Shown: in pieces, positions 47,425 through 56,365 of the stretch
Layout: every line of letters begins with the position of its first letter
Position numbering within the stretch: the first letter of the stretch is position 1
Origin: Sulfurospirillum_A sp029027265
Lineage (GTDB): Bacteria; Campylobacterota; Campylobacteria; Campylobacterales; Sulfurospirillaceae
Assembly (NCBI GenBank): GCA_029027265.1
Contig: CP093061.1
Coordinates: 1,674,001 to 1,738,000 of the forward strand
Direction: 5' to 3'
Length of the DNA: 64,000 bases
Made by a program: the position numbers and the translations under genes
Notes under the pieces: generated by a model
Databases searched by the model: none
Seen by the model: the letters and a program-made list of their open reading frames with translations, nothing else
Told to the model about the DNA's origin: nothing

Positions 47425-49443
47425 ATGAACAAAATTGTGAAGCTTTCAGTAGTAGCTTCTTTGGTAGTTACTACTTTATTTGCAGCAAAACCATTTGAAG
47501 GTACAAAAACAAAAGTATTAGATAAAAGATTTGACACAGCAGGTGCTATGTTTGCTTATACAGAGTTTGAACTTTCTGGAGAGCCTTTAGCTGAAACTTT
47601 AGGTCTAGATTTAGATACACTTGACCCAAATCTTATCAACCAACCAACAGAGTTTGATTATACTGCTGGAATTGAAAGCTATGAATATTCTGAAGAAGCT
47701 ATGTATGCTTTAAACTATCAGTCTAAAATGGGACCACATTTAGTAAATGGTCTGTTAAATGCTTCAAGAGGTGGAGATATGCAATCTCTAGCAAAAAGAT
47801 TTATTCATTTTGCAAAAGTTACAGGTAATAATCCTGAAATTCTTCCTTTAAATATGCATCCAACTGCTTTACCATATACATCAGGACTTCCTGCGTTTGT
47901 AGTTGCTCCAGATACTACTGTTGTAAATAATGACGAAGCTATTGTGTTTAGACATGGAAAAGAAATGACTATTAAAACTGCTGTTCCAGCTTACCTAAGA
48001 GATTACAAAACTCTCGCTTGGGTAGAAAGTGGTATGGAAAAAACTTTTAATCCTGCAGCATTTGGTGGGGCATTATTAAAAGATATAATGTGGGCACAAG
48101 ATTTTTTGGGTGGCATGCACATAATTGAAAATGATGAAGAAGTAGAAGCAACAAGTTCAACTATGGATCATGATGGTAAACATGCACTAGGCGTAAGTTC
48201 TGCTGATGGTGTAAATGGTGCTATTTTAACTGAACTTTCTCATGAGAGAATTTTATTTATGCAAGAAAAACTTGGTTTTAATGGACAAAAGTTAGGTGTA
48301 GAAATTACTCCATCATATAGTGCAAAGAAAAATCCAGTTTGGTTTGCACATAAAATTGCAGTAACAGAAGCAAGTAAAAATGGTACAAAATCTATTGGTA
48401 ATTTAAAAGTAGTTGAAGGTCATTCTAGTCTTAGAGATACTTGGGTAGCATTTTGGTCAATGTCAGAATTCTTTGCTTATAGTGATCAAAGAAAAGCTAA
48501 CAAAAATCAAAACCCTGCATTTTTAAGTGTATTTGATGGTGATCCTTTTAAAGCAGCTCCAAGTAAAAATATAGATTCAGATATAAAAAATGATGTTAAA
48601 GCTGATGATGCATTTTCAGTTGCAAGCAACTTAGTAAATATGTTATTTGAAAATATATCAACAATTCATTATAATAAAAATGCTGGAACATTTGTTGATA
48701 GATTTGATGGCAAACAAGGTGCAACAGTTACAACTTTTGATGCTGCTTATTCAATGGAAGCATTGAGAATATTCCAAAGAGTTAGTGATGCTCTTCCTGT
48801 TGGATATGGTTCATCAGAAGGCTCAAAATCTCTTAATTCAGCAAAAGGTAAAAAAGCACTTAAGCTTATTAAAACTCAAGCTAAATTCTTAATTACCAAC
48901 TTAAAGTCTAAAAATGGTCTATACTTTGATGGTTATTTACTGAATAAAGGTGTTATTAAAACTAAATCAATAGGCACTCAATTTGCAGTAGTAAGAGGTT
49001 TAACTGCAGCTTACCTTGCCACTCATAATGAAAAATACCGAAATGAAGCTCGTTCATTAATGGTTGCTATTGAGCAAAATATGTATGATAAAAATATTGG
49101 TACATATGTAGATGCTTCTAAAGAGTATGTTCCTTATGATATTGGTGCAGTAAGTGGTGGTTTAAGAGATGCAATTTTACATCTTAAAAACACTGGTAAC
49201 GAGAAAGAAAAATCTTTAGAGTTGAAAAACTTAATTGATAGATTTACAAGATGGTTCCAGTTAGTTGTAAATGGAAATTCTGTAAATGAAGGTGCTCAAT
49301 TATCTGAGTGGTTACTTGATACTGGTGAATTTATAGAAAATGCAAATCAGAAAGATACAAATAGTGATAAAGATACTGTTTCTTCAATTACTGCAAAAAA
49401 TACTGCTATGACTATGGCAGGGAAAGTAAAACTCTCAAAATAG
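47425..49443 (+). CDS. secreted 672-residue protein, family not recognised
   Basis: It has a signal peptide (residues 1-20, VVTTLFAAKP). The mature part is acidic and rich in His/Glu/Asp stretches (STMDHDGKHALG, FRHGKEM, LSHERILFMQE). Residues about 450-620 look helical, with repeats typical of an alpha/alpha-toroid (FDGYLLNKGVIKTKSIGTQF, then TAAYLATHNEKYRNEARSLM). There are no cysteines in haem motifs and no lipobox. It is flanked by iron-type genes and has its own Fur-box-like site, so iron binding or substrate processing at the cell surface is possible. I do not assign a function. Confidence 0.6.
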   Translation: MNKIVKLSVVASLVVTTLFAAKPFEGTKTKVLDKRFDTAGAMFAYTEFELSGEPLAETLGLDLDTLDPNLINQPTEFDYTAGIESYEYSEEAMYALNYQSKMGPHLVNGLLNASRGGDMQSLAKRFIHFAKVTGNNPEILPLNMHPTALPYTSGLPAFVVAPDTTVVNNDEAIVFRHGKEMTIKTAVPAYLRDYKTLAWVESGMEKTFNPAAFGGALLKDIMWAQDFLGGMHIIENDEEVEATSSTMDHDGKHALGVSSADGVNGAILTELSHERILFMQEKLGFNGQKLGVEITPSYSAKKNPVWFAHKIAVTEASKNGTKSIGNLKVVEGHSSLRDTWVAFWSMSEFFAYSDQRKANKNQNPAFLSVFDGDPFKAAPSKNIDSDIKNDVKADDAFSVASNLVNMLFENISTIHYNKNAGTFVDRFDGKQGATVTTFDAAYSMEALRIFQRVSDALPVGYGSSEGSKSLNSAKGKKALKLIKTQAKFLITNLKSKNGLYFDGYLLNKGVIKTKSIGTQFAVVRGLTAAYLATHNEKYRNEARSLMVAIEQNMYDKNIGTYVDASKEYVPYDIGAVSGGLRDAILHLKNTGNEKEKSLELKNLIDRFTRWFQLVVNGNSVNEGAQLSEWLLDTGEFIENANQKDTNSDKDTVSSITAKNTAMTMAGKVKLSK

Positions 49444-49547
49444 TTCTATATTTGCACTCTTGTTTAATTTTAAATAAGAGTGCAATTTTTATTGATATTG
49501 ATATTTATTTTTATTATTAAGGAACCTCTAATTTATTTTCAATATAA

Positions 49548-49562
49548 TGATATTTATTATTA
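49548..49562. promoter_or_regulatory. Fur box upstream of the multihaem protein gene
   Basis: TGATATTTATTATTA matches the 7-1-7 Fur consensus at 13 of 15 positions, 26 bp before the ATG. A related TGATATTGATATTTATT stretch lies about 50 bp further upstream. Confidence 0.5.
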
Positions 49563-49587
49563 AATTAAGTAAGGTGGGTTAAATTAA

Positions 49588-52500
49588 ATGAATTCAAATT
49601 ACATCAAAATCTCAATAGTTATTATGTTTATTACTGGTATATTACAATGGGATCTCATAGGTTTACAGTGGAAGTATTTCACTGTTTTACAAGCAATACA
49701 TACTATAAGTTCTTTAGTGGTGTCAATTCTGCTAATTGTGCCTTATATTAATATCCATATATATAAATACAGAAAAAATATTATTGCTAAAAAAAGAAAT
49801 AGTAGCAACGGTATGCTTCTTGGTATTTCTCTTTTATTGATAACGCTTAGTGGAATTTATTTATTTTTTATTGGAAATCGTGGAGGCGATCCTATTGGTG
49901 AATATTCATTTATTATTCATCTGTATGGTTCTTTTGTATTATTGTTCTTCTTGTGGTACCATACTGTTTTTTCTAATGCTAATGTAACAAGAAAAGAAAA
50001 GGATAGAGAATTAAGAGAGGAAAATCAAAATTTAAATAAAATGCCAAATACTATGGTAGCTTTTTTGATGCTCATATTTATTGCAACAACCTCACATTCA
50101 AGTACTAGTAGTTCTGCTTTATACCTAACAAAAGATACAAAATACATCTATAGTGCCAATCTCGATGGAGGAAGTATATCAAAAATAGACAGTCTTACTG
50201 GTAAAAAAATATTTGAAAAAAAACTTGGTATAGATATAAGAAGAATTGCTTTTAATAGTGATGAGTCATTATATGGTGTTACTGATTATATGAAAAATAG
50301 TGTAATCTTTCTAAACAAAGAGAACAAAATCATCAAAGAAATTAAAACAAAAAATAGACCTCATGCGATAATTTATGATAAAACAAATGGATACTTTTTT
50401 GTAACTGTTTTTGAAGATGATGAGCTTTTAGTGATTGATGGCAAAAATTTAAAAATTATCAATACAATTAAAACAGCTAAAACTCCAAGAGGTTTAGCAC
50501 TTACTGATGATGGAAGATTACTTGTATCTCATGCGATGATTGGCATGGTAAGTATTTATGATAGTAGATCTTTTGCACGATTAAAAACAATAACTCTCCA
50601 TTCAACGCAAAATGATGATGAATTTATATCACAAGGGAATCCTAAACTCTTAGATGATATAGAAATAAAACCAGATGGTAGTGAAGCTTGGCTTCCACAT
50701 ATATTATGGAATCTTGATCATCCTTTTCAATTTCAATCAACAGTTTTTCCTGCAGTTTCTATAATATCTTTAGAAAAAGGATTAGAAAAAGAGTTGACCC
50801 AAAAAAGAAAACATCTTTTCAAGTCAATAAATGTACAAGACAATGTAAATAAAACACTAATAGTATCAAATCCTTGGGATTTAACATTTTCAAATGATGG
50901 GGGAAAAGCTTTTGTAACATTGGCTGGAAGTGAAGATATAATGGTTTTTAATATAGGAAGAAGTTTAGGTAATGGAAATAAAAAAAGACATAGGAAAAGA
51001 GCAAAAAGAAGTGGTAAAGGAGCTAAAGTAACTCAAATATTTAGAGCATACCCAAACAATACCAATCCTCAAGCTATAATTACTAATCCTAGTAACAATA
51101 ATATATATGTTCAAAATGCTTCAAGACTTGATTTAACTCTTCTTGATAGTGGTGGATCGCATCCTTTTGCAAGAACTACACTGATTAAAGACTCCTTTTC
51201 AAAATTAGTACAAAATGACCCTTTATCAAAAGAGTTAAGAGAAGGAAAATCACTATTTAACAATGCCAATACTAATACCAATAAAAATACTCCTATGGCT
51301 GGTGATTTTTGGATGAGCTGCAATTCCTGTCACTTTGAAGGTTTTAACTTTACCAATAGTTTTTTATTTTCTGATACAAAATTAAATAAAACTAACAAAG
51401 CAAATGTTGGTCATGATAATCTATATGGTTATATTTCAAAAACTCCTTTAGCAGACTATGTAAGAATAGCAAAAGATACTCAAGGAGGAATGGGAGGAGA
51501 TAAAAAAGCGAATTTACCTTTTATAAATCCAGACGAAATGAGTAAGAATCTAAAAAATATGATGCTAAACCTACATAAATATATTACTGCAAAAGAGAAC
51601 TTAAGATACCTATCAAACTGGATAAAACTTGAAGATGATGTTGAAAAATATCATGTGAAAGATTGGACAAATTCTGCAAAATGTAAATCTTGTCATAGCG
51701 AGATATTTGACCAATGGGCAGATTCTAATCATAAAAATTTAGTTGGAACCAATCCGTATTATTTAGTTCTTGAAAATGTTGCTGCACAAGTAGAAGGTGA
51801 AGAGTTTAGAAAATGGTGCATGGGTTGTCATAATCCAAGTGCCATCACAACAGGGCTTGTATCAAAAACAACTGACGCTATGAAAGATTTTTTTGATAGT
51901 GGTGCAAAAACCTTAATAAATGAATTAAATATACACGGGAATTCAAAACTTGAAGAAGGTGTTTCGTGCGTAACATGTCATAGAATAACAAAAATTGAAA
52001 ATGCAGGAGGAAATGCCGCTTATACACTAAACCTTACAGAGAGACCAAAATATGCATTAGAAAATAGTGAATTTCAACTAGGTCAATGGTTAAGTGAAAA
52101 ATTTATTAATTCAAAACCACAAAAACATATTGATAGTTATATGAAACCTGTATATAAAGAAAGTGTCTATTGTGCATCTTGTCATGATGAATTTAGTCCA
52201 GGTAAAGGCAGTAAAATTGTATCTACTTTTGGAGAGTGGCAAAAATCAAAATATAACAATCCAAAAAATCTCTCTGAGCATAAAAGTTGTATTGATTGTC
52301 ATATGACATACTTAGAAAATGATCAATTTGCTCCATTAATTGGACGCTCAACTGACGGAGGAAAAATCAAAAAAGATGTTAAAGTTCATTATTTTGCCGG
52401 TTCAAATCACTTTTTATCGGGATTAAAAAATAAAAAACATGAAGATCAAACTTTGCAACTTTTAAGAACTTCTGCAAAACTTGATGTAGATGTACAAAAT

Positions 52501-52956
52501 GGACAAATAAAAGTTGGAGTTACAAATATAGGAGCAGGACATCACCTTCCTACAGGCGTTGCTGATTTTAGAGAGTTATGGCTTGATATAACAGCTAAAG
52601 ATAGAGAAGGAAAAGTAGTATTTGAAAGTGGAAAATTAAAAGAAGATGGTAATTTAGGAGAAGATGCTAGACCTTTTATAAAAATATTTGGTGATAAAAA
52701 TGGTAAACCTGTTGGGTTACTATTTTGGAGATATGAAAAATTACTAAGTGATACAAGAATACCAGCAGGGGAACGTAGAGTTGAAACTTACAATATTGAA
52801 AAATCAAAAAAACTAAAATATCCATTAACAGTAATAGTAAAACTAAATTTTAGGATATATCCACAATGGGTAACTGATGCAGTTAAAAAAGCATACCCAC
52901 AATTACCAAACCCTCCAGTAGTTGAACTAGAAAAAATTATCAAAGAGTTTAACTAA
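49588..52956 (+). CDS. membrane-anchored beta-propeller hexahaem cytochrome c
   Basis: This 1122-residue protein has three parts. Residues 5-168 hold four or five helices with histidines (H38, H111, H125) that could bind b-haem. Residues 175-530 form YVTN-like propeller repeats (KDTKYIYSANLDGGSISKID, TPRGLALTDDGRLLVSHAM). Residues 570-910 carry six CxxCH haem c sites, starting at C578, C699, C744, C794, C862 and C901, with a cytochrome-c554-like FDQWADSNHK. A basic stretch (464-478) and a beta-rich C-terminal domain complete it. It would take electrons from the quinone pool or inner membrane to a periplasmic acceptor. A Fur box and nearby FTR1 suggest ferric iron as acceptor (inference). Confidence 0.8.
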   Translation: MNSNYIKISIVIMFITGILQWDLIGLQWKYFTVLQAIHTISSLVVSILLIVPYINIHIYKYRKNIIAKKRNSSNGMLLGISLLLITLSGIYLFFIGNRGGDPIGEYSFIIHLYGSFVLLFFLWYHTVFSNANVTRKEKDRELREENQNLNKMPNTMVAFLMLIFIATTSHSSTSSSALYLTKDTKYIYSANLDGGSISKIDSLTGKKIFEKKLGIDIRRIAFNSDESLYGVTDYMKNSVIFLNKENKIIKEIKTKNRPHAIIYDKTNGYFFVTVFEDDELLVIDGKNLKIINTIKTAKTPRGLALTDDGRLLVSHAMIGMVSIYDSRSFARLKTITLHSTQNDDEFISQGNPKLLDDIEIKPDGSEAWLPHILWNLDHPFQFQSTVFPAVSIISLEKGLEKELTQKRKHLFKSINVQDNVNKTLIVSNPWDLTFSNDGGKAFVTLAGSEDIMVFNIGRSLGNGNKKRHRKRAKRSGKGAKVTQIFRAYPNNTNPQAIITNPSNNNIYVQNASRLDLTLLDSGGSHPFARTTLIKDSFSKLVQNDPLSKELREGKSLFNNANTNTNKNTPMAGDFWMSCNSCHFEGFNFTNSFLFSDTKLNKTNKANVGHDNLYGYISKTPLADYVRIAKDTQGGMGGDKKANLPFINPDEMSKNLKNMMLNLHKYITAKENLRYLSNWIKLEDDVEKYHVKDWTNSAKCKSCHSEIFDQWADSNHKNLVGTNPYYLVLENVAAQVEGEEFRKWCMGCHNPSAITTGLVSKTTDAMKDFFDSGAKTLINELNIHGNSKLEEGVSCVTCHRITKIENAGGNAAYTLNLTERPKYALENSEFQLGQWLSEKFINSKPQKHIDSYMKPVYKESVYCASCHDEFSPGKGSKIVSTFGEWQKSKYNNPKNLSEHKSCIDCHMTYLENDQFAPLIGRSTDGGKIKKDVKVHYFAGSNHFLSGLKNKKHEDQTLQLLRTSAKLDVDVQNGQIKVGVTNIGAGHHLPTGVADFRELWLDITAKDREGKVVFESGKLKEDGNLGEDARPFIKIFGDKNGKPVGLLFWRYEKLLSDTRIPAGERRVETYNIEKSKKLKYPLTVIVKLNFRIYPQWVTDAVKKAYPQLPNPPVVELEKIIKEFN

Positions 52957-52996
52957 TAGCAGTGGAAGCAGTTCACACTGTTTCCACTGTTATATT

Positions 52997-53011
52997 TGAT
53001 AATAATTATTA
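52997..53011. promoter_or_regulatory. Fur-box-like palindrome between convergent genes
   Basis: TGATAATAATTATTA matches the 7-1-7 Fur consensus at 14 of 15 positions. It lies 40 bp after the hexahaem gene and before the terminator hairpin, where no rightward or leftward gene start follows. It may be a relic of a lost iron gene or a binding site with another role. Confidence 0.4.
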
Positions 53012-53043
53012 TTTATTGATGAAACAATCGATCTTTAGCACAA

Positions 53044-53082
53044 TGAACTACTCCCCGACTCAAGGGTACGGGGAGTAGTTCA
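53044..53082. terminator. strong bidirectional terminator
   Basis: TGAACTACTCCCCG (53,044-53,057) pairs perfectly with CGGGGAGTAGTTCA (53,069-53,082) over an 11-base loop. It is the most GC-rich hairpin in the window and lies between two convergent genes. Confidence 0.85.
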
Positions 53083-54591
53083 TTTAGAGTGTTTTAACTG
53101 TCGCTTATTAAAAATTTTAGCCTCTTCTTTTCTACTTTTTTTGTTTTCTATGTTTACTCTAAGAAACTTAGGTAATTTTCTTCCACGTACGACCATAACG
53201 TCTTGCGTCATTACTTCTTTGAATTCTTCTTCATTTACATGTAAGACTTCTGTAACGTATCTGTAAACAAGATGAGCAAGTCTATCCAGTGAAATTTGCC
53301 AAGTTGAGGCTGTTTGAGAGTATATCCACTCAGAAAAAGCAAAAAAGCCATCATAAACTTTACCATTTCCAAAGAGGTAAGTAACAGACTTTTTGAAGTT
53401 TCCACTGTTGTAAACCATATCCCAAAAACGAGTAAATCGTTTCATTCTTTGCATCATATCGAATGGTATGAGAGTGTTTTGAAGTATATCATAAGGAGGT
53501 TTATCTGAGTAAACCATACCGTGTATTTCATCGTGGCGGTTTAGTGTTGTTCCTGAAAGTTTTTTTAAAATACCTAATTGTATTTCGCATTTTGTCATAC
53601 CATAAAGTAAATCAAGATTTTTACCAAACTGCTTTAAACTTTCCCCTGGTAAACCTACAATAAGGTCTACATGTAAATGTGCTTTTGTCTCATTTTCTAA
53701 AAACTCTAGATTTTTTCTTATTTTCTCTATATTTAATTTTCTATATATGTTTTGTGATATAACTGGGTCAAGTGTTTGTATACCAACTTCAAGTTGAAGT
53801 GAAGCTGGCGGAAACTCTTTTATGCGTTGTTTTATAGAGTTTGGAAAATTATCTGGTATGACTTCAAAGTGTATGAAATATGGTGGTTCTTTTGAGAGGA
53901 AAAAGTCCATTAGTTTGTTTGCTGTACCTATGCCTTGGTTAAAAGTTCTATCTATGAACTTAAAACTACGCACTCCTCTATCCCAAAGTATAGACATCTC
54001 TTTTAAAAATCGTTTCGTATCTATTTTTCTAACTTTTTTATCTAATGATGAAAGACAAAATTCACAGGAGTAAGGACAACCACGACTTGCTTCAACATAG
54101 CATTGTCTATTAGCAACATCATTGTCCGTATAATAAGCATAAGGGAGTTCAATCTTACTCAAATCTACTATTTCAGCTTTGATTATCTTTTTTTGTGGAG
54201 GGTTTCCATTAAATATATTTCTACACAACTCATAAAAAGCCACATCACCTTCACCTTGAATGAAATAATCAGCCTTGCTAAAATCAACCCTATGGGGAAA
54301 GTAACTTGCTTCAGGACCACCGGCAACTATAACTATATGAGGTGCAATTTTTTTGAGAACTTCTATGAACTCTCCAACTTCATTTGCATTCCAAATATAT
54401 GCCCCAATTCCAACAACTTTTGGGTTTTCTTTTAAAACAGTTTCAATAGCATCTGCTACTTGTGAGTTTATAACAAACTCTTTTATAATAGCATAATCAC
54501 GAAGTTCTTTTAGGTTGGCATAGAGATAGCGTAATCCTATAGAAGTATGAGTATATCGTGCATTGAACGTGCATAGTACTATATCGTGCAT
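53080..54591 (-). CDS. B12-binding radical SAM protein (DUF4080-like)
   Basis: This 503-residue protein has an N-terminal cobalamin-binding-like Rossmann domain (residues 1-130, VVGIGAYIWNANEVGEFIEV, VIVAGGPEAS). A radical SAM domain follows with the cluster motif C172-x3-C176-x2-C179 (GCPYSCEFC), LEVGIQTLDP and HVDLIVGLPGE. A C-terminal part resembles DUF4080. Family members methylate or rearrange unactivated carbon centres; the substrate is unknown. The B12 domain lacks an obvious DxHxxG motif. The start at 54,591 is the only plausible ATG. The MetF-like gene upstream may be cotranscribed (83-bp gap). Confidence 0.82.
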   Translation of the reverse strand: MHDIVLCTFNARYTHTSIGLRYLYANLKELRDYAIIKEFVINSQVADAIETVLKENPKVVGIGAYIWNANEVGEFIEVLKKIAPHIVIVAGGPEASYFPHRVDFSKADYFIQGEGDVAFYELCRNIFNGNPPQKKIIKAEIVDLSKIELPYAYYTDNDVANRQCYVEASRGCPYSCEFCLSSLDKKVRKIDTKRFLKEMSILWDRGVRSFKFIDRTFNQGIGTANKLMDFFLSKEPPYFIHFEVIPDNFPNSIKQRIKEFPPASLQLEVGIQTLDPVISQNIYRKLNIEKIRKNLEFLENETKAHLHVDLIVGLPGESLKQFGKNLDLLYGMTKCEIQLGILKKLSGTTLNRHDEIHGMVYSDKPPYDILQNTLIPFDMMQRMKRFTRFWDMVYNSGNFKKSVTYLFGNGKVYDGFFAFSEWIYSQTASTWQISLDRLAHLVYRYVTEVLHVNEEEFKEVMTQDVMVVRGRKLPKFLRVNIENKKSRKEEAKIFNKRQLKHSK

Positions 54592-54674
54592 CTAATTATC
54601 TCCTTTTAACCGGAGCAAAGCCCCAGTTAAAATTCCTCTCACTAAAGCGTTGCCTGTTGGCAAGAATAAATTCA

Positions 54675-55595
54675 TTATCTTTCCATAATCTTTTGAATAT
54701 CATGAAGTAACTCTATGGAAGCATCAATTTCATCTTTTCGGATAGCTACACTCTCTACATTACACCCAATTGGTATGCCTTTTCCTTTGCCATAAAAGTA
54801 TAAAATTTCAAATATATCTCGACTAAGTTTTACAGAGTCTTCTAAAATATTTTCAGAGTTTTTTAGTCTATCTTCCAAGTGTGAAGGTATGTTTATACCC
54901 AACCATTTCATAAAATCAAGCGTTTTAAAAGAACCACAAGGAGTTATGGTAAAAATGATAGGCACTAATGGCTTGTTATGCTCTTTTGAGTAAGCTAAAT
55001 AATCATCTAAAAAACGTTTTGCACCCATTAGGTCATAAACACATTGTGATATAAAAAATTCACAGCCATTGTCTATTTTTGAAAATACTCTTAAATGTTC
55101 ATCTTGTTTTTGAGTATGACGTTCTGGTATCATAATTCCACCAAGAACTATGTCGTCGTTTATCTCTTTTTTGAGTCTATAAGCCTCTTTCATTCCAATA
55201 GTGATTTTAGTTTCTTTACTAGCCGCTCCAACAAAAACAGAGTGAAAATCTCGCCCTTTTCTGTTTTTTAGCCACTCACTAAATTCAACTTTATCGTACT
55301 TCCCCACAGCTCTATAAATAACAACAGGAACATGCAAAGGAGCATCAAGGTACTGTTTTGCATATACGCAAGGGTCAAGTGTTTCCATGTAAGGAAAAGG
55401 ACGCTCGGCATCTGTTCTATCGGATTCATCTTGAATATCATACAAGATAATCCCATCAACTTCTAAATCCTTCAATCTCTCAATTTGCTTTTTTGCAATT
55501 ACTTTTAACTCTTCTTTTGTGTTTTTTGCTTTTGGTGGAGTAATTCCATAAAAAAGTATATCGCTTTGTTTATTACGGATTTTATTTTTTAGCAT
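54675..55595 (-). CDS. methylenetetrahydrofolate reductase-like protein (MetF superfamily)
   Basis: This 306-residue protein is of MTHFR TIM-barrel type, with SDILFYGITPPKAKNTKEEL, VDGIILYDIQDE, a HTQKQDEHLRVFSKIDNGCE helix and FFISQCVYD, the flavin/folate-site strand. It is divergent from classical MetF (no clear PxE…RGD pattern), so the substrate may differ. The TACATGTA octamer lies 10 bp before the divergent neighbour. It could work with the adjacent B12 radical SAM protein in methyl-group chemistry, but that is inference from proximity. Start ATG at 55,595. Confidence 0.7.
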   Translation of the reverse strand: MLKNKIRNKQSDILFYGITPPKAKNTKEELKVIAKKQIERLKDLEVDGIILYDIQDESDRTDAERPFPYMETLDPCVYAKQYLDAPLHVPVVIYRAVGKYDKVEFSEWLKNRKGRDFHSVFVGAASKETKITIGMKEAYRLKKEINDDIVLGGIMIPERHTQKQDEHLRVFSKIDNGCEFFISQCVYDLMGAKRFLDDYLAYSKEHNKPLVPIIFTITPCGSFKTLDFMKWLGINIPSHLEDRLKNSENILEDSVKLSRDIFEILYFYGKGKGIPIGCNVESVAIRKDEIDASIELLHDIQKIMER

Positions 55596-55723
55596 TTAAA
55601 ATTCCTACATATAATATGCGAGGATTTTACTAAAATTGTTGTTAATAACTAATAAATTTCAAATTGACATATTTTTTATACTTTTAATGCAATCTTGATA
55701 CTATTACATGTAAAGGATAAAAC

Positions 55724-56092
55724 ATGTCTATAGTTGGGAAATGTCCATACTGCAAAGATGGTGTGGTAGTCATGGGAAAAAAACAAGTAAATGGTAAAAA
55801 TGCAAAAGTGTACACCTGCTCAAATGCTTCTTGGTACAGTGAAGATGGAGAAACTTTTGAACTCACAAAAGAAGCTACTTGCTCTTTTAGAATTTGGGGT
55901 AACTCACTTCTAAAATGGGGAAAACGAGGAATAGGAATTTTTGAAGTAAAAAAGCTACTGCAAGGTGATGATGTTGATGTAAGGTTGTATAGCTACAGAG
56001 CAAAAAAAGAGTATTTTAAATACATAGCACTCGATAAAGAGTATGGAGTTTCAGTTTTATGGGACATGGAAGTAGAAAGACCATCTGCATGA
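55724..56092 (+). CDS. small zinc-ribbon protein, unrecognised
   Basis: This 122-residue protein has a zinc-ribbon-like N-terminus (CPYC at 8-11, later C32 and C53) similar to topoisomerase C-terminal zinc fingers. A mixed region follows, KWGKRGIGIFEVKKLLQGDD, resembling DUF3945/topoisomerase-primase-type GKRGI motifs. No partner gene clarifies its role. AAAGGATAAAAC precedes the ATG. It is divergent from the MetF-like gene and short enough to be an accessory nucleic-acid-binding protein. Confidence 0.5.
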   Translation: MSIVGKCPYCKDGVVVMGKKQVNGKNAKVYTCSNASWYSEDGETFELTKEATCSFRIWGNSLLKWGKRGIGIFEVKKLLQGDDVDVRLYSYRAKKEYFKYIALDKEYGVSVLWDMEVERPSA

Positions 56093-56365
56093 CATAAAAA
56101 TAAGATTTATTTATTTAATATCTACTCAAAAACTGATATTAAAACATAAGTGATAATAAAGTAGCTTAAATAATAAAAGAAAATAATTTATACATAATAT
56201 TATGATAAAATATACTATAAATTTGTAAAGAAGGAATACCTTGTCAAAATTTGAAGAAATTAGAAATTTAAATCCTGGCTATAATATAATTGCTAAGCAG
56301 AACAAAAACTATTATGTGTAAATGTAGTTTTCCAAATTGTGAATTTAAAAGTTTTTTATTTAACA

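Noticed and set aside
54601..54664. Structured RNA between the radical SAM and MetF-like genes
   Set aside because: Only short hairpins (TTTTAAC/GTTAAAA, TTGCC/GGCAA) are visible. No known RNA fold or conserved core was recognised.
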